Source: CAYYJS01 sp964472315
GTDB lineage: Bacteria > Verrucomicrobiota > Kiritimatiellia > UBA8416
DNA length: 64,000 nucleotides
Reading direction: 5' to 3'
Assembly (NCBI GenBank): GCA_964472315.1
Contig: CAYYJS010000016.1
Coordinates: 1 to 64,000, forward strand
Below are positions 52,623 through 61,599 of the stretch, one piece after another. Below the pieces are notes generated by a model. It had not been told where the DNA came from and ran no database searches. It worked only from the letters and a program-made list of their open reading frames with translations. Each line of letters opens with the position of its first letter. Within the stretch, counting starts at the first letter, position 1. Both the position numbers and the translations under genes were made by a program.

Positions 52623-53974
52623 GCGCTCGCACGGGCATCCGCAAGACATTCGTTCTGGACACCAACGTCCTCCTGCACAACGCCACCAGTATCGAGAGCT
52701 TCGCCGACAACATCGTCGTGCTGCCGATGGCCGTGATCGAAGAGCTCGACAAGTTCAAGACGCATAACGACGAGCTGGGCCGCAATGCGCGCGCCGTCAT
52801 CCGCCGCATCGACAAACTCCGCGCCATGGGCAACCTGCGCGACGGCGTGCCACTGGCCGGCGAGGGCCTCCTGCGCATCCAGACGTCAAAGCTCGAATCG
52901 GTCGAAGGGTTGCTCGCCGAGAATGTCCCCGACAACCTGATTCTCCGGCTCGCGTTCGAGCTGCAGAGCCACCGTGAACAGGTCATTTTCGTCAGCAAGG
53001 ACATCAACGCGCGACTCAAGGCCGATGCGCTCGGCATCGAGGCCGTGGACTTCGAGAAGGAGAAGGTCAACTTCGACGATCTCTACACGGGCCACTCGGA
53101 GGTCGAGGTGCCGGTCGCGACGATCAATGCGTTCTTCAAGGAAGACGTGTACACGAACGCCGAACTCGGCACGTACCCGAACGAGTTCATCACCATGCGC
53201 GAGCGCACGAACCGCAAGAAGCAGCGCACCGCGCTGGGGCGCGTGCTGGCCCCCGGCAAGCTGGTCCATCTCAGCAGCAAGCTCGAACAGGTCTGGAACA
53301 TCCAGGCACGGAACAAGGAGCAGCGCATGGCGCTCGAACTGCTGATGGACCCCGCCGTCCAGATCGTCACGCTGGTCGGGCAGGCCGGCACCGGCAAGAC
53401 CCTGCTGGCCCTCGCCGCCGCACTGCACAGCACCCTCCGGCTGCATCGTTACGACCGGATCCTCGTGTCGCGTCCCATCATCCCCATGGGCAAGGATATC
53501 GGCTACCTGCCGGGTCCGAAGGAAGAGAAGCTTTCGCACTGGATGCAGCCCATCTTCGACAACCTCACCTACCTCATGGCCTATGAGGCGGCCTCGGCCG
53601 CATCGAACAAGAAGAAGAAAGCCCGTGTCACGCCGCGTGACCGGATCGACGGCCTGCTGGCGAACAACACCATCACCCTCGAGGCGCTCACCTACATCCG
53701 CGGCCGTTCGATCCCGGACCAGTACGTCATCATCGACGAAGCCCAGAACCTGACGCCGCACGAAGTGAAAACGATCGTCAGCCGCGCCGGCGAGAACACG
53801 AAAATGGTCCTCACGGGAGACCCTTACCAGATCGACAATCCCTACCTCGACGCCTCAAGCAACGGCTTGACCTACGCGACCGAGCGTCTCAAGACGCTGG
53901 ACCTGCACGGGCACATCACGCTGATGACCAGCGAACGCAGCCATCTGGCCGCCGTCGCCGCCGCCTATCTGTAG
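52619..53974 (+). CDS. PIN domain-PhoH ATPase (PhoH2 type)
   Basis: An N-terminal PIN ribonuclease domain (about residues 8-150) has FVLDTNVLLHN, the later conserved acids in AVIEELDKF and VIFVSKDINARLKA. The C-terminal PhoH ATPase has Walker A GQAGTGKTLLALA, SRPIIPMGKDIGYLPG and Walker B YVIIDEAQN. PhoH2 proteins are RNA helicase/RNases. The gene is translationally coupled to nucleoside salvage, which would fit a role in RNA turnover feeding that pathway. Confidence 0.93.
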   Translation: MSARTGIRKTFVLDTNVLLHNATSIESFADNIVVLPMAVIEELDKFKTHNDELGRNARAVIRRIDKLRAMGNLRDGVPLAGEGLLRIQTSKLESVEGLLAENVPDNLILRLAFELQSHREQVIFVSKDINARLKADALGIEAVDFEKEKVNFDDLYTGHSEVEVPVATINAFFKEDVYTNAELGTYPNEFITMRERTNRKKQRTALGRVLAPGKLVHLSSKLEQVWNIQARNKEQRMALELLMDPAVQIVTLVGQAGTGKTLLALAAALHSTLRLHRYDRILVSRPIIPMGKDIGYLPGPKEEKLSHWMQPIFDNLTYLMAYEAASAASNKKKKARVTPRDRIDGLLANNTITLEALTYIRGRSIPDQYVIIDEAQNLTPHEVKTIVSRAGENTKMVLTGDPYQIDNPYLDASSNGLTYATERLKTLDLHGHITLMTSERSHLAAVAAAYL

Positions 53975-53986
53975 ACCCGGGCGTCC

Positions 53987-55315
53987 TTACTTGAGCATCA
54001 ACTCCACGACGGGCACGTCGACCCGCGGCTGTACGATCGGCAATTCGACCGTCACCGCGTTCGAGGGGCTCGACTCGGCCATGTTGGCGTGGATGGACGC
54101 CTTCGCGTCGCGGAACTTGACTTCGCTGGCGTCGTCGAGCAACTGCGCATACGCCACGCGTCCGGCCAGCCCGTCGATGTGAATCGTCTTGAACGGCCAG
54201 GCATAGACATGCACATAGAGCCGGTTCGTCGACGGGTTGTACGTCAGGCGGCAGTCTTTCGGCTCGACGAACTCGGCCGGCGCGGCCGTGCACCCATAGA
54301 TCGCGCGCGAATGCCTGCGCATCCACGCGCCGATGCCTTCGAGCGCCTCCATGGCGCGGTAATCCAACTCCCCGCGACCCGTCGGGCCGACGTTGAGAAG
54401 GAGGTTTCCGCCGCGGCTGACATGGTTGACGAGCATCTGGATCAACATCGGCACGGTCTTCCAGGTCGTTTCGTCGCGATGGTAGCCCCAGGACCCCGAC
54501 AGCGTCTGGCAGCCTTCCCACACGACGGGCTTGCCCTGTGCGTCGGTGATCGCGTTCGAGGGCGTGTACTGCTCGGGAGTCGCAATGTCGCCGACGCCCG
54601 GCAAGTCCAGCCGGTTGTCGAGGATGATGCCGGGCCGGAGCTTCCGGATCGTTTCGACAAGCTTCTCCGACTCCCAGTCGGCGTGACCCTTGCCGTCCTC
54701 GCCGGGATACGAGAAGTCGAACCAGAGGATGTCGACGTCGCCGTAGCGGGTCAACAGTTCCTTGACCTGGTTGCGCATGTAAGCGGCGTACTTCGTCATG
54801 TCCCGACCGGCCTGTAGTTTGCGGAACTCCTGGTCCCCGCGTTGCGGGTGCATGCGGTCGATCGTGAATTCGGGATGGTGCCAGTCGATCAGCGAGTAGT
54901 AGAAACCGACCCGCAGGCCCTCTTCCCGGAACGCGTCGACCATCGGCTTGAGCAGATCGCGCCCGCAAGGCGTGTTCGGCGCCTTGTAGTCCGTGTACTT
55001 CGAGTCCCAGAGACAGAACCCCTCGTGGTGCTTCGTCGTGACCACGAAGTACTTCATGCCCGCGGCCTTGGCCGCCCGCGCCCAGATGCGCGGGTCGTAA
55101 AGGTCCGGGTTGAAGTTGTCGAAGTACTTCTGGTAGTCCGCGTTCGTGATGCATTCCCGGTGTTTCACCCACTCGTGCCGCGCCGGCAACGCGTACAAGC
55201 CCCAGTGAATGAACATGCCGAGCCGATCCCGCACGAACCACGAGGTGTCGCCCTTCATGCCGAGCGCGGAAACACCCGTGCCTTTACCCGTCACCGTCTG
55301 CTTGCGCGTGGCCAT
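53987..55315 (-). CDS. Alpha-L-fucosidase (glycoside hydrolase family 29)
   Basis: It releases terminal L-fucose. The GH29 signature stretches are GMFIHWGLYALPARHEW, FVVTTKHHEGFCLWDS and VGFYYSLIDWHHP. The nucleophile Asp is in DVDILWFDFSY. VSRGGNLLLNVGPTGRG closes the barrel. Length (442) lacks an extra carbohydrate-binding module. There is no signal peptide, so an intracellular role is likely. GGGAG precedes the ATG. Together with beta-mannosidase it points to use of complex glycans. Confidence 0.94.
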   Translation of the reverse strand: MATRKQTVTGKGTGVSALGMKGDTSWFVRDRLGMFIHWGLYALPARHEWVKHRECITNADYQKYFDNFNPDLYDPRIWARAAKAAGMKYFVVTTKHHEGFCLWDSKYTDYKAPNTPCGRDLLKPMVDAFREEGLRVGFYYSLIDWHHPEFTIDRMHPQRGDQEFRKLQAGRDMTKYAAYMRNQVKELLTRYGDVDILWFDFSYPGEDGKGHADWESEKLVETIRKLRPGIILDNRLDLPGVGDIATPEQYTPSNAITDAQGKPVVWEGCQTLSGSWGYHRDETTWKTVPMLIQMLVNHVSRGGNLLLNVGPTGRGELDYRAMEALEGIGAWMRRHSRAIYGCTAAPAEFVEPKDCRLTYNPSTNRLYVHVYAWPFKTIHIDGLAGRVAYAQLLDDASEVKFRDAKASIHANMAESSPSNAVTVELPIVQPRVDVPVVELMLK

Positions 55316-55353
55316 CGATGGATCTCCCTCTAGACGTTTTATGCAACCGCGGC

Positions 55354-55382
55354 ACTATGGGTCATGACGACCTGACACGCAA
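55354..55382 (-). promoter_or_regulatory. Weak candidate promoter of the fucosidase gene
   Basis: On the minus strand TTGCGT (55382-55377) and CATAGT (55359-55354) are 17 nt apart. Each matches the consensus at four of six positions. Confidence 0.35.
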
Positions 55383-55411
55383 GCCGAACTCGGCACAGCC
55401 GAACTCGGCAC
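55383..55411. repeat. Tandem palindromic repeat upstream of the fucosidase promoter
   Basis: Two copies of GCCGAACTCGGCAC, separated by one A, lie in tandem. Each contains the palindrome GCCGA-AC-TCGGC. They sit directly before the candidate -35 box, as paired operator sites would. Confidence 0.5.
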
Positions 55412-55440
55412 GCATGGCCGTCGCGCCCCGGAAACCGACC

Positions 55441-57894
55441 TTACACGCCCAACCGATTCCGTCGCACGATCTCGCCGCACGTCGGGTTGGTTGTCATGAC
55501 ATGTCCCGCCAGCGGCAGGACTTGCTCGTGGATCGCATCCAGGATCCAGGCGGCCTGCGGGAAAAAGGCATCTTCCAGCTCCGCGGCCGGTGTGATCCAG
55601 TTGCGCGAACCGACTACGACCGGCGGCGCGTCCAGGTGGTCGAACGCCAGCACGCCCAGGTTCGAGGCGATGTTGTGCAGCACCGAACCGCGTTCGCAGG
55701 CATCCGAGGCCAGCACCACGCGGCCGGTCTTCCTGACCGATTCCACGAGCGGCGCGTAGTCCAGCGGGTTGATGCACCGGCAGTCCCAGACATCCGCGGT
55801 CAGGCCGTATTTCGCCTGCAGTGTATCCGCCGCCTCAAGCGCCCGGTACAGCGTCGCACCCACGGTGATCAGCGTGATATCGCCGCCGTCACGGCGCTTC
55901 GCCGGCGGTCCCAACGGCACTTCGTAGTAACCCGCCGGCACCTCCTTTTCGAAGAGTTCGCCGATGTCGTACAGCCGCTGACTCTCGAAGAAGACCACCG
56001 GATCGCTGCCGTGCAGCGCCGCATTGAGCATCCCCTTCGCGTCGTACGGCGTCACCGGGAAGCAGACCTTGAGCCCCGGGATGTGGTTGACCAGCGCGCT
56101 CCAGTCCTGCGAGTGCTGCGCCCCATACTTGGCGCCGACCGAGACGCGCAGCACCACCGGCATCTCCAGAATGCCGGCCGACATGCTCTGCCACTTCGCG
56201 AGCTGGTTGAAGATCTCATCCCCGGCGCGTCCCATGAAGTCGCAGTACATCAACTCCACCAGCGCCCGGCCGCCCTCCAGCGCGTACCCGACGGCCGTGC
56301 CGACGATCGCGCCCTCGGAAATCGGCGAGTTGAACAGCCGGTGATACGGCAGCGCCTCCGTAAGCCCGCGGTAGCACGCGAACGCGCCGCCCCAGTCGCG
56401 GTTCTCCTCGCCGTACGCCACCAGCGTCGGGTCCGCCTTGAAGCGATGCAGCGCCGCCTCGAAAATCGCGTCGCGGAATTGCAGCACCTGGTTCTTCGGC
56501 ACGGGTTTGCCGTCGACGATGCCCGCGCGTGATCGCCGTGACAGCGCCTTGACGCGCGGATTCTCGTCGCCTGCGTCAAGCAGTTCGGGGGCGCCCTCGC
56601 CGTAGCGATCCTTCGCCTTGTTGGAGAACATCACATCTTCGATGAACCCCGCCTGGATGCGCGGCGATATGGTCACGTCCGCGGCCAGACGGCACGCCGT
56701 CGCCGTCACGGTCACCGCCGCGCTCTTGATGGCCTCGAACCGATCGTCCGCCAGCACGCCGGCAGCCTTGAGTTGCCCGGCGAACGCCGCGATCGAATCG
56801 TGCTTCTGCCACAGCTCGACTTCGTCCTTATCGCGATACGACGAGGCATCGGAAGGCGAATGGCCCGAGTAACGGTACGTCAGCGTATCCAGCAGCACCG
56901 GCCCGTCGCCGCGCTCGATGATCTCGCGCTTGCGCAGGATCGCGTCCGCCACCGCCAGCGGGTTGTAGCCGTCCACGCGCTCGGCGTGCATCGCGTCGGG
57001 ATTGACGCCCGCGCCGACACGCGCCATCACCTCGTAGCCCATGGTCTCGCCGGACGTCTGCCCGCCCATGCCGTAGAAGTTGTTCATGAAGTTGAAGATG
57101 ATCGGCAATCCGCCACGATGGCCCGCATCCCAGAGTTGCTTGAACTGCGCCATCGAGGCGAAGTTCAGCGCTTCCCACACGGGACCGCACCCCATTGAGG
57201 CGTCGCCGATATTGGCGATGACGATGCCCGGCTTGTGGTTCACCTTCTTGAAGAGCGCCGCCCCCGCCGCGATATCCGCCGACCCGCCGACGATGGCATT
57301 GTTCGGATAGATGCCGAACGGCGTGAAAAAGGCATGCATCGACCCGCCCAGACCGCGGTTAAAGCCCGGCTTGCGGCCGAAAACCTCCGCCAGCGCCCCG
57401 TACACGAGGAAGTACCTGGCCAGTTCACGCACCGAACCGGCCTTGACATGCCGCTCGACGATGCCCAGGCACTCACCCGCCATGAAGGTTTTCATGACCG
57501 TCGTCAGCGTGTCGTCATCCAGCTTGCGGATCGCCGACATGCCCTTGGCCAGGATCTCGCCATGCGACCGGTGCGACCCGTAGATGTGATCGTCCACCGT
57601 CAGATGAAACGCCTGCCCGACCGACGACGCTTCCTGACCCATCGACAGATGGGCCGGCCCCTTGTGGTCGTAGGCCACGCCCTGATACTCGCCGGCTGTC
57701 TTGATCTCGTTGAGCATGAACTCGAATTCGCGGATCAGGACCATGTCTTCCAGCATGCCGACAATCGCATCGGCGCCGTATGTTCCGATCTCGTCGCCAA
57801 GGCTCGTCTTGTACTGGTTAAGGGGAACCTTGGGGAACTTGAGCGCCCCCGGTTTCCGTTCCTTCGCGGGATCGACCATCAGATTCTTCGGCAT
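55441..57894 (-). CDS. 2-oxoacid dehydrogenase E1, fused alpha-beta subunits
   Basis: This 817-residue protein joins the E1-alpha half (thiamine diphosphate site IGDASMGCGPVWEALNFAS, then FNFMNNFYGMGGQ) to the E1-beta half (VAYGEENRDWGGAFACYRGL, ISEGAIVGTAVGYALEGGRALVE, VRKTGRVVLASDACERGS). E1 decarboxylates the 2-oxo acid and transfers the acyl group to E2 lipoate. Branched-chain or pyruvate-type substrates are both possible. The start MPKNLMVD follows a GGGAGAA site. It is the last gene of the DeoR-E2-E3-E1 run. Confidence 0.92.
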   Translation of the reverse strand: MPKNLMVDPAKERKPGALKFPKVPLNQYKTSLGDEIGTYGADAIVGMLEDMVLIREFEFMLNEIKTAGEYQGVAYDHKGPAHLSMGQEASSVGQAFHLTVDDHIYGSHRSHGEILAKGMSAIRKLDDDTLTTVMKTFMAGECLGIVERHVKAGSVRELARYFLVYGALAEVFGRKPGFNRGLGGSMHAFFTPFGIYPNNAIVGGSADIAAGAALFKKVNHKPGIVIANIGDASMGCGPVWEALNFASMAQFKQLWDAGHRGGLPIIFNFMNNFYGMGGQTSGETMGYEVMARVGAGVNPDAMHAERVDGYNPLAVADAILRKREIIERGDGPVLLDTLTYRYSGHSPSDASSYRDKDEVELWQKHDSIAAFAGQLKAAGVLADDRFEAIKSAAVTVTATACRLAADVTISPRIQAGFIEDVMFSNKAKDRYGEGAPELLDAGDENPRVKALSRRSRAGIVDGKPVPKNQVLQFRDAIFEAALHRFKADPTLVAYGEENRDWGGAFACYRGLTEALPYHRLFNSPISEGAIVGTAVGYALEGGRALVELMYCDFMGRAGDEIFNQLAKWQSMSAGILEMPVVLRVSVGAKYGAQHSQDWSALVNHIPGLKVCFPVTPYDAKGMLNAALHGSDPVVFFESQRLYDIGELFEKEVPAGYYEVPLGPPAKRRDGGDITLITVGATLYRALEAADTLQAKYGLTADVWDCRCINPLDYAPLVESVRKTGRVVLASDACERGSVLHNIASNLGVLAFDHLDAPPVVVGSRNWITPAAELEDAFFPQAAWILDAIHEQVLPLAGHVMTTNPTCGEIVRRNRLGV

Positions 57895-57937
57895 GTACGT
57901 TCTCCCTTGCCGCACCCGCACCGGGCGCGATTTTCCA

Positions 57938-59284
57938 TCAATGCGCCGTCATCAGCGCGGTTTCACGAATCAGTTCACTCACCGTCGGATGCGGAAACAC
58001 GAGGTCCTCGATTTCCGATACGCGCGTTTCCATCTCGATCATGGCCGCCGCCCCGAAAATCATCTCGGAGCAGGCGCCGCCGATCATGTGCACGCCCAAC
58101 AACGCCTGCGTGCGGGCATGCACAACCACTTTGCAGATGCCCCGACCGCCCGCATGCTCGGCCAGGAACCGGCCGCTGGCGCCCATCTGCATCTTCGCGA
58201 CCTTCACGGGAATCCCGCGCAGCTTCGCTTCAGCCTCCGTCAACCCGACGGTGGCCACCTCCGGCGCCGTGTAGACAACACCGGGAATGGCGTCATAGCG
58301 CATGCGATCGGCACGCCCCAGGATGTTGTGCACCACCACCTCGCCCATGCGCGACGCGGCATGCGCGAGCCACTGCCGTCCGGTCACGTCGCCCACGGCC
58401 CAGACGCCGGGGATGTTCGTCGCACACCGGTCGTCCACCTTGATCCCGCGGCGATCGAAGTCGACCTTCAGGTCCTCCAGCCCCAGGTTCGCCACCGCGC
58501 AGGTACGCCCCGTGGCCGCCAGCACATGCGAGGCCTCCGCCTCGTGGGCCTTGCCGCCGACGCTGAAACTGACCTTGTGGTCGCCGATCCCCTCGACGCG
58601 CGCGCCAAGATGAAAGACCACGCCCTTGCCGGACAGTTCCTGCCGCAGCAACTTGGCGACCTCGGCGTCCACCGCGGGACAAATCTCCGGCAGCATCTCG
58701 ATGACCGTCACGGGGACTCCGATCGACGCGTAGAAACACGCGAACTCGCAACCGATCACGCCACCACCCACGATCGCCAGAGCGGTCGGCTTCTCGGCGA
58801 GATTCAGGATGCCCGTGGAGTCATAGACGAACGGTCGATCCAACCCCGGAATCGGCGGACGCGCGGGCGAGGAGCCCACCGCAATCAGGATGTGACGGCC
58901 TTCGTACTCATGATCGCCGGCCCGTACCGTCCGTTTCGCCGTGAGCCGGCCGATGCCGTTGACGACCTCGACCTTGCTCCGCTTCATGATGCCCGCCACG
59001 CCCTTACGCAGCATCTCGGTCACCGCGTTCTTGCGCGCGATCACCGCAGGCATGTCGAACGACACCGATCCGCAGGTCACGCCGAACGCCTCGCCGTGCA
59101 CCGCGTTGTAATAATGCTTGCCGGAATTGAGCAGCGTTTTCGAGGGCACGCACCCGCAATTCAGGCACACACCACCCAACTCGCCCTTCTCGATCAGCAG
59201 CACCTTCAGACCGGCGTCCCCGGCCCGTTCCGCCGCGACATACCCGCCCGGGCCGCCGCCGATGACAATCAGATCGTAACTCAC
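57938..59284 (-). CDS. lpdA: Dihydrolipoyl dehydrogenase (E3)
   Basis: It reoxidises lipoate with FAD and NAD. It has FAD-binding VIGGGPGGYVAAERA, the redox disulfide CLNCGCVPSKTLL, NAD-binding ALAIVGGGVIGCEFA and the catalytic His-Glu pair FPHPTVSEL. Note that an extra Cys lies between the redox cysteines' neighbours (CLNCGC). Length (448) is normal. It lies 16 nt after the E2 stop. Confidence 0.95.
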   Translation of the reverse strand: MSYDLIVIGGGPGGYVAAERAGDAGLKVLLIEKGELGGVCLNCGCVPSKTLLNSGKHYYNAVHGEAFGVTCGSVSFDMPAVIARKNAVTEMLRKGVAGIMKRSKVEVVNGIGRLTAKRTVRAGDHEYEGRHILIAVGSSPARPPIPGLDRPFVYDSTGILNLAEKPTALAIVGGGVIGCEFACFYASIGVPVTVIEMLPEICPAVDAEVAKLLRQELSGKGVVFHLGARVEGIGDHKVSFSVGGKAHEAEASHVLAATGRTCAVANLGLEDLKVDFDRRGIKVDDRCATNIPGVWAVGDVTGRQWLAHAASRMGEVVVHNILGRADRMRYDAIPGVVYTAPEVATVGLTEAEAKLRGIPVKVAKMQMGASGRFLAEHAGGRGICKVVVHARTQALLGVHMIGGACSEMIFGAAAMIEMETRVSEIEDLVFPHPTVSELIRETALMTAH

Positions 59285-59300
59285 GTCCAGTCCCTCCCCG

Positions 59301-60638
59301 CTATTCCGCGAACATCAGATCGAAGCTTTCGAGCATCCTGCACAGAAGATTCAGGAACCGCGCCCCCGGCGCGCCGTCCACGGCCTGATGGTCCACCGTC
59401 AGGCTGAGGTTGATCGCCTGCACATGCGTCACGACGCCGTCCTTCAGCACCGGCTTCAGCATCAGGCCGCCGATCCCGAGGATGGCCACCTCCGGGATGT
59501 TCAAGACGGGCGTGAAACTCTCGACACCCAGCATGCCCATGTTCGTGATCGTGAACGTCCCGCCCGTCAGGAGGTCCGGGTTCACGTTGCCTTTCTGACA
59601 CGCTTCGAGCACCGGCTTGAGCGCCCTCGACAGCGCGGCTAGCGACAGACGTTCCGCCTGGCGCACCACCGGCACCATAAGCCCGCGCGGCGTATCGGTG
59701 GCCACGCCCAGGTTGACACTCGGATATTGCACGATGCGGTCGCCCAGGAAGTGCGCATTCAGCTCCGGCATCTTCCGCAGGGCGCACACAACGGCATACG
59801 CGATCGCGTCGTTGATCGTGATGTTCGGCAGACCCAGGGCCTCGCCCTGCGCCTTGACGCGCGCCCGGAACGCCAGGATCGCGGTCGCGTCAAAACTCAT
59901 GTTGAGCGTCAACTGGGCCGTGGTCGACAGGGACTGGTGCATCTTCGTCGCGATCAGCTTCCGAATGCCGGTCAACTTCACCGTCACCGGTTCGCCCGCG
60001 GATACCGCCGGGGCCGCCGCGCCCGCCGCCGCCGGCGCGCCCGCGGGACCGCCCATGTCGCCGGCCAACACCATGCCGCCGGGGCCGCTGCCCGCCGCCG
60101 GCGCCGAAAGACCGGACGCGCGCGCCTCGCGCGCCGCCGCGCTCAGGCGCGGCCTGTCCGCCGCCGCCTGCACATCGCGCTCAATCACCCGCCCGTGCGG
60201 ACCGCTGCCGGCTATCGTTGCCGTGTCGATACCCGACGCGCCGGCCAGCTTGCGCGCCCGCGGACTCACGCCCGAGGCAGCGCCAGCCGCGCCCGCCGCC
60301 ACCGCCGGCCGCGTCAACGCGGCGGGAACGGCCGCTTCCGCCGCGGGCGCCGTGACGGCGGTCGCACCGCCCGTCGGCCGCAGCGACGCGATATCCTCGC
60401 CCGGCTCGCCGATCGCCGCGATCGTGGTCAGCACAGGAACATCCGCACCCGCATCGAAGAAGCACGCGATCACCGTGCCGGCCGCCGGACTCTCAACCTC
60501 GAATACCGCCTTATCCGTCTCGATGCTCGCCAGCGGCGCGCCTTGCGCAACCGCGTCGCCCGCCTTCACAAGCCATTCGACCAGGATGCAGCTCTCGACC
60601 GACTGCCCCTGCCGGGGCATGATTACTGGTGTCGCCAT
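59301..60638 (-). CDS. 2-oxoacid dehydrogenase E2 (dihydrolipoamide acyltransferase)
   Basis: One lipoyl domain (residues 1-77, lipoyl K43 in ETDKAVF) is followed by an Ala-rich linker. A peripheral-subunit binding domain (about 125-156; SPRARKLAGASGID, then GSGPHGRVIERDV) comes next. A second, weaker copy follows at about 163-195 (LSAAAREARASGL, then GSGPGGMVLAGDM). The catalytic domain ends with DHQAVDGAPGARFL, the HxxxDG active-site motif. The start MATPVIMP is the beginning of the lipoyl fold. The second binding-domain copy is unusual. Confidence 0.92.
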   Translation of the reverse strand: MATPVIMPRQGQSVESCILVEWLVKAGDAVAQGAPLASIETDKAVFEVESPAAGTVIACFFDAGADVPVLTTIAAIGEPGEDIASLRPTGGATAVTAPAAEAAVPAALTRPAVAAGAAGAASGVSPRARKLAGASGIDTATIAGSGPHGRVIERDVQAAADRPRLSAAAREARASGLSAPAAGSGPGGMVLAGDMGGPAGAPAAAGAAAPAVSAGEPVTVKLTGIRKLIATKMHQSLSTTAQLTLNMSFDATAILAFRARVKAQGEALGLPNITINDAIAYAVVCALRKMPELNAHFLGDRIVQYPSVNLGVATDTPRGLMVPVVRQAERLSLAALSRALKPVLEACQKGNVNPDLLTGGTFTITNMGMLGVESFTPVLNIPEVAILGIGGLMLKPVLKDGVVTHVQAINLSLTVDHQAVDGAPGARFLNLLCRMLESFDLMFAE

Positions 60639-60688
60639 ATCGCTTCTCCTCTCACGAACCGTTCCTCGAATCCCGCCGCAAACCCGCC

Positions 60689-61531
60689 TCATCCCGACGC
60701 GCTGCCGTCCACCCGCCGCCCGCCGACCTCCGTGACATCTCCGCCCCGACTCACCGTCATCACGCGTACCCCCGCACGCCGCGCCGCCCGCACAAACGCG
60801 GGATCGGCCCCGTCGTCGGTAATCAGGATATTCACATCCTTCAACTCGCCCGCTTTCGAAAATGCCACGCTGCCAAACTTCTCGTGATGCGTCAACAGAA
60901 CGACTTGCCGGGCGCGGGCCATGACGAGTTCCTTGGTGAACGCCTCGTTCGGGTCGGTCGTACTCAGACCGTCGTTCAGCGTCAGCCCCATCGTTCCCAT
61001 GAACGCCTTGTCGACATGAATGCTCTCCAACGTCTGCCGCGTCAGGGCGCCGACGATCGTCTGGCTGCGCCGCCGCAATTCACCGCCGATCACAATGAGC
61101 TTCGGCCCGCCGGCAGCCAGCTCGGCGGCCGCACGGAGCGAATTGGTGACAATGGTCACATCCTCCCGTGACACCAGCAACCGCGCCAACTCCAACACCG
61201 TACTGCCGCCATCCAGATAGATGGTATCGCCTGCCTCAATGAGCGCAAGCGCCGCCGTGGCAATCGCGACTTTCTCCGGACGGGCAATGGCTTTCTTGTC
61301 GTCGAACAACGGTTCATCCAGGCGCCCGTGCAGTCGCACCGCACCGCCATGCACGCGCCTGACCTGCCCATGCTCCTCCAATACCTCCAGATCGCGGCGC
61401 ACAGTCGCCGCCGACACCCCCAGTTCCGCGCACAGCGATTCCACCCGTACCGCGCCGTCGCGTCGTACGATGGCCATGACCCGGTCCTGTCGTTCCGGCG
61501 CCAGATCGCGATGCTGGACTGTCTCGGTCAT
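60689..61531 (-). CDS. DeoR-family transcriptional regulator
   Basis: The N-terminal DeoR helix-turn-helix (about residues 12-65) has QDRVMAIVRRDGAVRVESL and VSAATVRRDLEVLEEHG. The C-terminal sensor domain (80-250) has LDGGSTVLELARLL, VTNSLRAAAEL and the DeoR-type GLSTTDPNEA ligand block. Such proteins sense phosphosugars. AAGGAACC precedes the ATG. It precedes the 2-oxoacid dehydrogenase genes by 50 nt and is probably their regulator. Confidence 0.92.
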   Translation of the reverse strand: MTETVQHRDLAPERQDRVMAIVRRDGAVRVESLCAELGVSAATVRRDLEVLEEHGQVRRVHGGAVRLHGRLDEPLFDDKKAIARPEKVAIATAALALIEAGDTIYLDGGSTVLELARLLVSREDVTIVTNSLRAAAELAAGGPKLIVIGGELRRRSQTIVGALTRQTLESIHVDKAFMGTMGLTLNDGLSTTDPNEAFTKELVMARARQVVLLTHHEKFGSVAFSKAGELKDVNILITDDGADPAFVRAARRAGVRVMTVSRGGDVTEVGGRRVDGSASG

Positions 61532-61557
61532 AGGTTCCTTCACTGAGTATCGAGCGG

Positions 61558-61586
61558 ATAAAAACACCAAACCCGAGCACAGTCAA
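61558..61586 (-). promoter_or_regulatory. Promoter of the DeoR-E2-E3-E1 operon
   Basis: On the minus strand TTGACT (61586-61581) and TTTTAT (61563-61558) are 17 nt apart, about 27 nt before the start codon. Confidence 0.55.
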
Positions 61587-61599
61587 TCATAAACAATCA
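61584..61599 (-). promoter_or_regulatory. Candidate DeoR operator
   Basis: The minus strand reads TGATTGTTTATGATTG, a direct repeat of TGATTG with 10-nt periodicity, overlapping the -35 box. DeoR-family operators are often AT-rich direct repeats, so autoregulation is likely. Confidence 0.45.
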
